This document shows, piece after piece, positions 58,376-64,000 of a stretch of DNA of 64,000 nt. The notes under the pieces were generated by a model that did not search any database, was not told the DNA's origin, and saw only the letters and a list, made by a program, of their open reading frames with translations. This DNA comes from Rhyacophila brunnea (Eukaryota > Arthropoda > Insecta > Trichoptera > Rhyacophilidae): NCBI GenBank assembly GCA_022495005.1, contig JAGYXB010001365.1:1-64000 (forward strand), read 5' to 3'. Within the stretch, counting starts at the first letter, position 1; every line of letters starts with the position of its first letter. Position numbers and translations under genes: made by a program.

Positions 58376-58548
58376 TTCAAGTTTTTTTGGTTTGGTTTAG
58401 GCAGGATTTAATGGATTTTTAAAAACTAACCAACAGTATCTGCACATTGTAGTCTTAGTTTAATGACAACACATACGTAAGACTGATAAAGGTTAGTGTG
58501 CACTATTCATGTCGGATCTTAACAGCCTGCCTCCACCCTTCGCCACTG
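58376..58548. mobile_element. Partial hAT MITE copy
   Basis: ggtttggtttaggcaggatt..cagcctgcctccacccttcg ccactg matches the right half of 55133-55729. Confidence 0.75.
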
Positions 58549-58559
58549 ATGTCTACTCA

Positions 58560-60070
58560 CCCCTTCGCTCTACCAATTGGTAAAACCGCTATCGCTTCTT
58601 AAGATTTAATATAACACAAAAAATGGGATCATGTCAAATTGGCTCTAGGCGAAATGGGATAACTTTAATCGTTGAAACTTCCACGTTGTAGCTGGCTGGA
58701 CGAGACATCGTATTGTTTACGTGTACTACCATGTTGAGTTGGACTTGACACAGCACACTTATTTTATGTTATAAATTAATTATATAATATATTGCCTATC
58801 CTTTGCCTATCTAATCAAAGTACGTACATTTATACGTAACATATTAAATATATTAAGAAGTGCGTAGGGTTAATTATGCATATCTTGTCAACCATGTTAC
58901 CTCTTGGAATGAATGTAAATATTTTGACGAAATGTTTATGAACAATGTATTTATAAATCAAGTTGAAACTAGAGTTTACAATCCCTATATTCCGAATTTC
59001 GGGATTAGTTGTTGGACTTAGTCAAATTTTATTTGATGTAAGTGTCATTTTTGTATCCCAAAAGAATTATAGGTATATAATATTATGCTCACTATCGTTT
59101 CAGACTTTGTATGTTCCTTCGTTTTTCGAATTTTTTTTGTTCTTAGAGTGAGATATGTTATTGCAATTTCGAGTATATTGTCATCCATCATTACTTCATT
59201 GTAAAATTGTAGACATAGACCTACAAACTTATCTGAAGAATGGGATGGGGGAGCCACTGTCGAAAACTACCCAATCAAGACTCGTAACTGGACAAAATCT
59301 GACATTCGAATGGCATTTTAAAAATGGCGTCCTATGGTAGTTCGTAGTTCCATTTTTGGCCATTCTACAGATAAGTTTGTAGGTATGTACCATCGGTGAA
59401 TTCTGAATTCAAATCGATACATTTTTTTTATATCGACTAATGACTTCAGAAAATTTTGTTGTTCCGTTACCAAGGTGAATATAAAATTAAGTAGATTGGT
59501 AGGTAGGCCCTTAATTTTTTTTTTATAATGTATGAAAAACTTCAAATACCTATTCAAATACATATCGTGAATTAAACTCATAAACACCTCAACATAGATG
59601 CGTTGATCAAAATGTTAATTAAGGAATGCCTGCCGTTTCGGACAAACTTTGTGTTTTATAATACCTATAGATTTGAACCCTGTTACTTTACTATATGATC
59701 AGTCACACTATAGGAAGATAAACTTACTAGTACGAGGTATGAACACATGTATGATTCTTTTCTGTTAGTACCTACATTAAAGGTACTTCGGTGCAGACAC
59801 AGTCATAGTGTGTAAATACTTTAGTTTTAGATTTATAATTTCACAATCCCTGTAGAATAATATATATTTATAACAGATCAACATAGTTGTATGTCAAAGT
59901 CACTGAAACTGGGACAAGTATTAAGGTTTTCGCGACTTTTAAATGTTTTCCGTATATGGTTTTACTGAATATCTTCTATTTTAATTACTAACCTGTCGAA
60001 GAAAACCTTATCCAATCTACTAGTAAAATAGTAAATTACCTATTGTGTCTTATTTATGTTTAAAATAGAC
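58560..60070. other. Intergenic sequence upstream of WDR47
   Basis: AT-rich; no repeat or gene recognised. Non-coding 5' exons or a promoter of WDR47 could lie here but none could be chosen. Confidence 0.4.
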
Positions 60071-60074
60071 ATTA

Positions 60075-60210
60075 GCCAAATGCTTAATCCATTAGGTCCT
60101 TACTCTGGGTACAAACATGCAATGAAAGAACAACATGTGACCAGAATCTGGGTTCGTACCCGAGAACCACGACTTTATAGGCCGACACGATAGCGCTCGG
60201 CAGATAGATT
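60075..60210 (-). repeat. SINE-like repeat family X, copy near WDR47
   Basis: On the minus strand: gcgctatcgtgtcggcctat..gtggttctcgggtacgaacccag..ggacctaatggatt. The GGGTACGAACCC part is a box-B-like motif. It ends about 220 bp before the WDR47 exon. Confidence 0.5.
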
Positions 60211-60446
60211 TGAATTACAAGAAAATGATTCGCTTCGTTGCATTGCACACCTTTAAAATAAACCAAGAGCTTACGCAATAACAGCTAGCAACTGCAACAT
60301 CACGAGACAACTAGATTAATAATCATTTGCTGTAGAACTCAATGAAGCGGATATTCTGTCGACATTCATTATGGGATTGGCTAGGTTACGTTATTACTAA
60401 TAATTTCAGTAAAGTGTATCTTATTATTTCAGGTTTGAGCGCCGCC

Positions 60447-61867
60447 ATGCCGGCCACTCAGCTGAATTTCCGCGAGGAAGATGTCGTCAAAATCGTGCTC
60501 GAGTTCCTCTACAACAGAGACCTTCACATTTCACAAATATCCCTGGAGAGGGAGACGGGAATTATCAATGGAAACCACTCACATGACATCCTCTTCCTGC
60601 GTCAGCTTATAATTGACGGCCAGTGGGACGACTGCCTCGAATTCGTTCAACCCCTCGAAGTACTCGAAGCTTTCAACAGTAAACGTGTCAAATTCTTGAT
60701 ACTCAGACAAAAATATGTAGAATTGCTATGCGTTAAGTCTGAAGCCGGTCAACATTTTGTAAAAGGGACCGTCGATGAAGTGGTAAGAGTATTAGATCAG
60801 CTGGAATTATATGCCACCAAAGAGGAGCATTCGAATCTGTGCCTTTTACTTACTTTACCGAGACTCAATGACCATATGGCATTTAAAGACTGGAATCCGA
60901 CCAAATCTCGAATGAAATGCTTCAGTGAAGTTCATCCGCTCATCGAAAACTTCCTGCCGGCCGATAGGAAGACGTCATCAGAAATTAAGTGCTCCCGTAA
61001 TGATAGACTGATGCAGATTATTATCAAAGGTATGCTGTACGAGTCTTGTGTGAATTACTGTCAAGCGAAAGCCACTGGATCAAAAGACTCTCATACGATA
61101 GATATTAACTTTTCGCATTTATTAGAAGGGTCAGGCGTGAATGATTCCGATCTCAGCCTTTTATCATGGCTTCAAAGCATACCTGCAGAAACTTTTGGCG
61201 TACCGTTCGAGCAACGAATGCTCAATGTTGACGTGGAAAGACTTGAAAGACCATCTCTTGAAACATCTTGGACGGAACATATGTTAGTCAGGCCTATAAA
61301 ACCGAAAATGTTTCCACATTCAGCGATATCCTTTTCACGACCACGTTCAGCTGCTGATATGATGACAAGGTCTTTGATGCCGGCACCGGTAGCTTCTTTA
61401 CCATCAGCGGCCATGGCACTTTCCACGGGAGATATATCACCTCTCGTAGCTGGGGTTGGTCCCGCGTTTCATTTATCGGCCGATAAGAACAGAATGATGA
61501 TTACTTCCGTAGACAGATTGTTCAAAGATGAAGATGTGTTTTTAAGTAACAGTTTTGTGGAGCACAAGCACCATTTGCCACAGATATCCGAGAATGCTTC
61601 AGGATCAGGTGGGCTGACTCCTGATATACCACCGTCTCAGCCGATTCCTCAGGTGCAAAGAGAAATCTCCCTATCGGTTGTGAAAACGGAGAATGCTCTC
61701 GAGAAAGCTCTCATGGGAATGAGAATGACCGATAATGATAATGATGGCAACCGTAATAATTATGGAGGAAATATTTTGTATCGAGAATTCCAGTCAAGAA
61801 AAGGTAGTCAAGTTTTGATGGATATTCCAGACAATAAGATCTTATCAACAGTGAATGTGGTGACACC
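60447..61867 (+). CDS. WDR47: WDR47 first coding exon (LisH and CTLH domains), gene continues past window
   Basis: Acceptor TTATTTCAG|GTTTGAGC at 60432/60433, then a good Kozak ATG (gccgccATGC) at 60447. An in-frame ATG at 60342 lies in the preceding intron and is rejected. The exon has 473 codons plus CC, with donor ACC|GTGAGT at 61868. Seen: LisH (about 8-40, VVKIVLEFLYNRDLHISQIS), CTLH (about 45-105, LFLRQLIIDGQWDDCLEFVQ), CLLLTLPRLNDH, FKDWNPTKSR, ENFLPADRK, SLLSWLQSIP and EQRMLNV, all colinear with vertebrate WDR47/nemitin. That protein is a microtubule-associated factor in neurons and cilia, with C-terminal WD40 repeats. Here the exon ends in a Ser/Pro-rich linker; the WD40 half must lie downstream. 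One Arg/Asn-rich NDNDGNRNN patch is unremarkable. Confidence 0.95.
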
Positions 61868-62299
61868 GTGAGTTTCTATTTTTTATTAAATTTAATTGCT
61901 TATTAATCATAGTAACTAATTGAAGTGACTTTAACGTAGTAGAACTTATTATGGTTTCGAAAGACAGCTATTTTTTAATTATTTTTAAAGTGGAAATTAA
62001 CAAAAATAACTTTATTTCAAAACCATTTTCATACCTAATACTATCGACCGAAGGTAGGTACGTACTGATGGAATTTGAATTTAAATTCTAATGGATTTAT
62101 GTTTACTTACTTTTCCCTCCACCACTCGCCACATCTCCATACCCGTTATGCAGGCTTATACCGTGGCGTAACGAACGTTAGGCACTCTTCAAATTTGTGC
62201 CGAAAGTGTCCCAGGAGCAATTTCCCATGATCTTGGTTGGCTTGCACTAGAATGTGCGTGATTCCTACTTTGATATAATGTATTACAGTCAATTCTCGA

Positions 62300-62545
62300 T
62301 CAAAAAACACCTTCTCGCTTGCCGTAAAATGCCGCAAACTTTTTAAAAGCTGAGAAATTTTCTCTCGTAGATATCAAGTCGCAATGGCCGACCGGTCCAA
62401 CGAAGGGTCGGACCGACTTGAGAAGCTCTTCCCTTTCAACCGACATATGGGGACACTCCCAGAGGATGTGATCGGCATCCTGCATTTCGCCACATAAGCA
62501 AGTCGGAGATTTATGTTTACTCAAATGGAATAGTACAAAACTTAA
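62300..62545 (-). pseudogene. LINE pol C-terminal fragment with zinc-knuckle-like motif
   Basis: Minus-strand LFHLSKHKSPTCLCGEMQDA then DHILWECPHMSVEREELLKS matches the C-x-CG..(E/Q)(T/D)..H(I/V)L..CP motif after the RNase H of I/R1/jockey-type LINEs. The frame continues to a stop near 62300. 5'-truncated and located in the WDR47 intron, antisense. Confidence 0.7.
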
Positions 62546-63315
62546 ATCCATTAGAATTTTCATAATCATAGTATTTATTTACTGGAGAAGTATTATAATC
62601 AATGTTGCCATCTCCTTGTGACAAAAATATGCAAGATAGGATGAGAAAAATTATTTCATTAGAAATATGCTAGTTTTGAGAAAACAAGAAAAAAACATTG
62701 GTGTTTTTATCGATGATGAAAAAACAATTAATTGGTTCTATAAACAAAGAACATGATAACAATAGATCTCGACCTATTTCTTTAGGACCTATGCAGGCAC
62801 GCGCACATCTCATCATCACTCCACCGTTTCTATCCGACCAATTATTTACGTACCTACTCATGATGAATTGTTGCAAGTGCGTTATTTTCAAGAAATTTTA
62901 TCTTGTAACTTCGGAACTTTTTGAGATAGTGAGATGCAACTCAACAAAACTAGTACCAAAAACATAGTTTATGATCTGTATAGGTTTTATCAATATTGAT
63001 CCAGTAGTTTTTTGAGTTATATTGGAACAGACAGACAAAAATTTGAAAAGGGCATATTTTATACTCTGTACCTACAGGAATAGTCTAAACTTTAGTTGCT
63101 CGTGTTTCCCAAACTTTTTTTCAATAGCTTCGCTATTTTTATGGTTACATGTAAATTGTACCTAAAACATTTCAATGTGGCACAGTTTGCCGTGAGCTTT
63201 CTTATCGGAAAGAGATAGCCGTTTACTATACGGTCTCCAATTTTATTAGATTCAATATGAATATTAATTCAATTTTCATAGCTGATTTTGGCGAAATTCA
63301 TGAATCAAGAATGAA

Positions 63316-63354
63316 AACCTAACCTGACCTAACCTAACCTAACCCTAACCTAAC
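63316..63354. repeat. Interstitial TTAGG telomere-type repeat, about 7 units
   Basis: aacct units (complement of TTAGG) at 63316-63354 with two variants, gacct and aaccct. TTAGG is the ancestral arthropod telomere repeat. Confidence 0.85.
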
Positions 63355-63831
63355 AAATAATCCAGTATATCAGCTATTTTCAAAATTTGTTTGCCGTTGG
63401 CTTCCTGTAAAGCGTAAACCGACAATAACCGTGTTTTATTTAGACATGAATTTTATGTCAGTACTATACGACCTAAAGAGGTTCGACGGTCTTTAATAAA
63501 TTAATATACAGCCATATATTTCCGATACAACATTTCACGGTAAAGTGTGAATCGGCGAACTGCATACGTACAAGTTTCCGGACACGTATTATTATTATAC
63601 TTTTCCTTCCTGACCCACAATTTTTAGTAGGCATGCGTTGCAATGCCACCCGAAGAAAGAAAGTGTTTGTGTTTTAATTGTTTATTGAAGTGCTTATGGA
63701 TACACAATATTTTTTGTTTTTCCGTTTGGTGCGTACACTAATAAATCAGAAGATTTCCAATGCGTGAGTAGGCCACATATAGCTGTCCATGTGAGAAGCA
63801 TGGATTTTCCAAATTTTGTATTGGAACGCTT

Positions 63832-64000
63832 CTTCTTTGTCCATATCCGCCCCTTAACTGAAGCATATGGACACCACGCGGCGCTTCCAAGAATCCCTGT
63901 CGCTCGCCAGTCTTCTTGCTTCGTTCCAGGTCAAACCAGCATCCCGTAGCTCCGCCGTATACACTCTGTAGATTGTATTTAGCTGCCTTCCAGGTCCGGT
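63832..64000 (-). pseudogene. LINE 3' end, copy 2, runs off window
   Basis: Minus-strand VYTAELRDAGLTWNEARRLA then SDRDSWKRRVVSICFS, stop. Unlike 58130-58320 this stretch is unbroken to the window edge, so it is the better copy of this LINE. The upstream ORF2 lies beyond 64000. Confidence 0.8.

Larger units (their letters stand above)
61868..64000 (+). other. WDR47 intron 1 (coding intron), partial
   Basis: Starts GTGAGT. Holds LINE fragments and the TTAGG-type array listed separately; no further WDR47 exon is visible before the window ends. Confidence 0.7.

Noticed and set aside
62083..62560. Inverted 15-bp match attctaatggattta around the LINE fragment
   Set aside because: Target duplications should be direct, not inverted; probably coincidence in AT-rich DNA or a local rearrangement.
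1..64000. CRISPR arrays, operons, rRNA genes, phage or bacterial genes
   Set aside because: None seen; the tandem repeats here have 11-bp to 233-bp units without spacers, and all genes are eukaryotic and spliced.

Overview
This is AT-rich eukaryotic nuclear DNA with spliced genes, almost certainly from an insect. Supporting signs are metazoan GT-AG genes related to CECR2 and WDR47, a short interstitial array of the arthropod telomere unit TTAGG, and piggyBac, hAT, pogo, DIRS and tRNA-SINE elements. Runs rich in TAGGTACCTA and the repeat families suggest an aphid-like hemipteran, but that is inference.

Bases 1-32351 (minus strand) hold most of one large gene, the CECR2/dikar bromodomain subunit of an ISWI chromatin remodeller. 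Ten coding exons can be traced with splice sites and phases that agree. The 3' end lies beyond base 1. The last exon contains an 11-bp tandem duplication (1701-1722) that breaks an otherwise continuous reading frame. The introns carry many transposons. Intron 9 is a nest: a hAT relic (2981-9758) encloses a DNA-transposon remnant with a pogo-like MITE inside it, and a complete piggyBac (6541-9225) with an intact 540-residue transposase and TTAA target sites. Introns 2-6 hold further pogo-like MITEs, hAT relics with transposase pieces, foldback fragments, a minisatellite and a 2.6-kb element with perfect 36-bp inverted ends.

Bases 32352-60432 are repeat-dense. A 4.4-kb DIRS-type retrotransposon (33659-38082) keeps its split inverted terminal repeats, its internal complementary region, and broken RT, RNase H and tyrosine-recombinase domains. 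Next come a probable first exon of a THAP zinc-finger gene (39694-39776), a tRNA-derived SINE family (one copy split by a hAT with a perfect 8-bp target duplication), a minisatellite with a Helitron-like tail, nested hAT/MITE structures, a LINE fragment and two large TTAA-associated foldback elements.

Bases 60433-61867 (plus strand) are the first coding exon of WDR47, with LisH and CTLH domains; its WD40 part lies outside the window. The following intron holds two LINE 3' ends and the TTAGG array. The two host genes are convergent in neither sense: their 5' ends face each other across the repeat-rich interval. CECR2 acts on chromatin and WDR47 on microtubules, so no functional link is implied.
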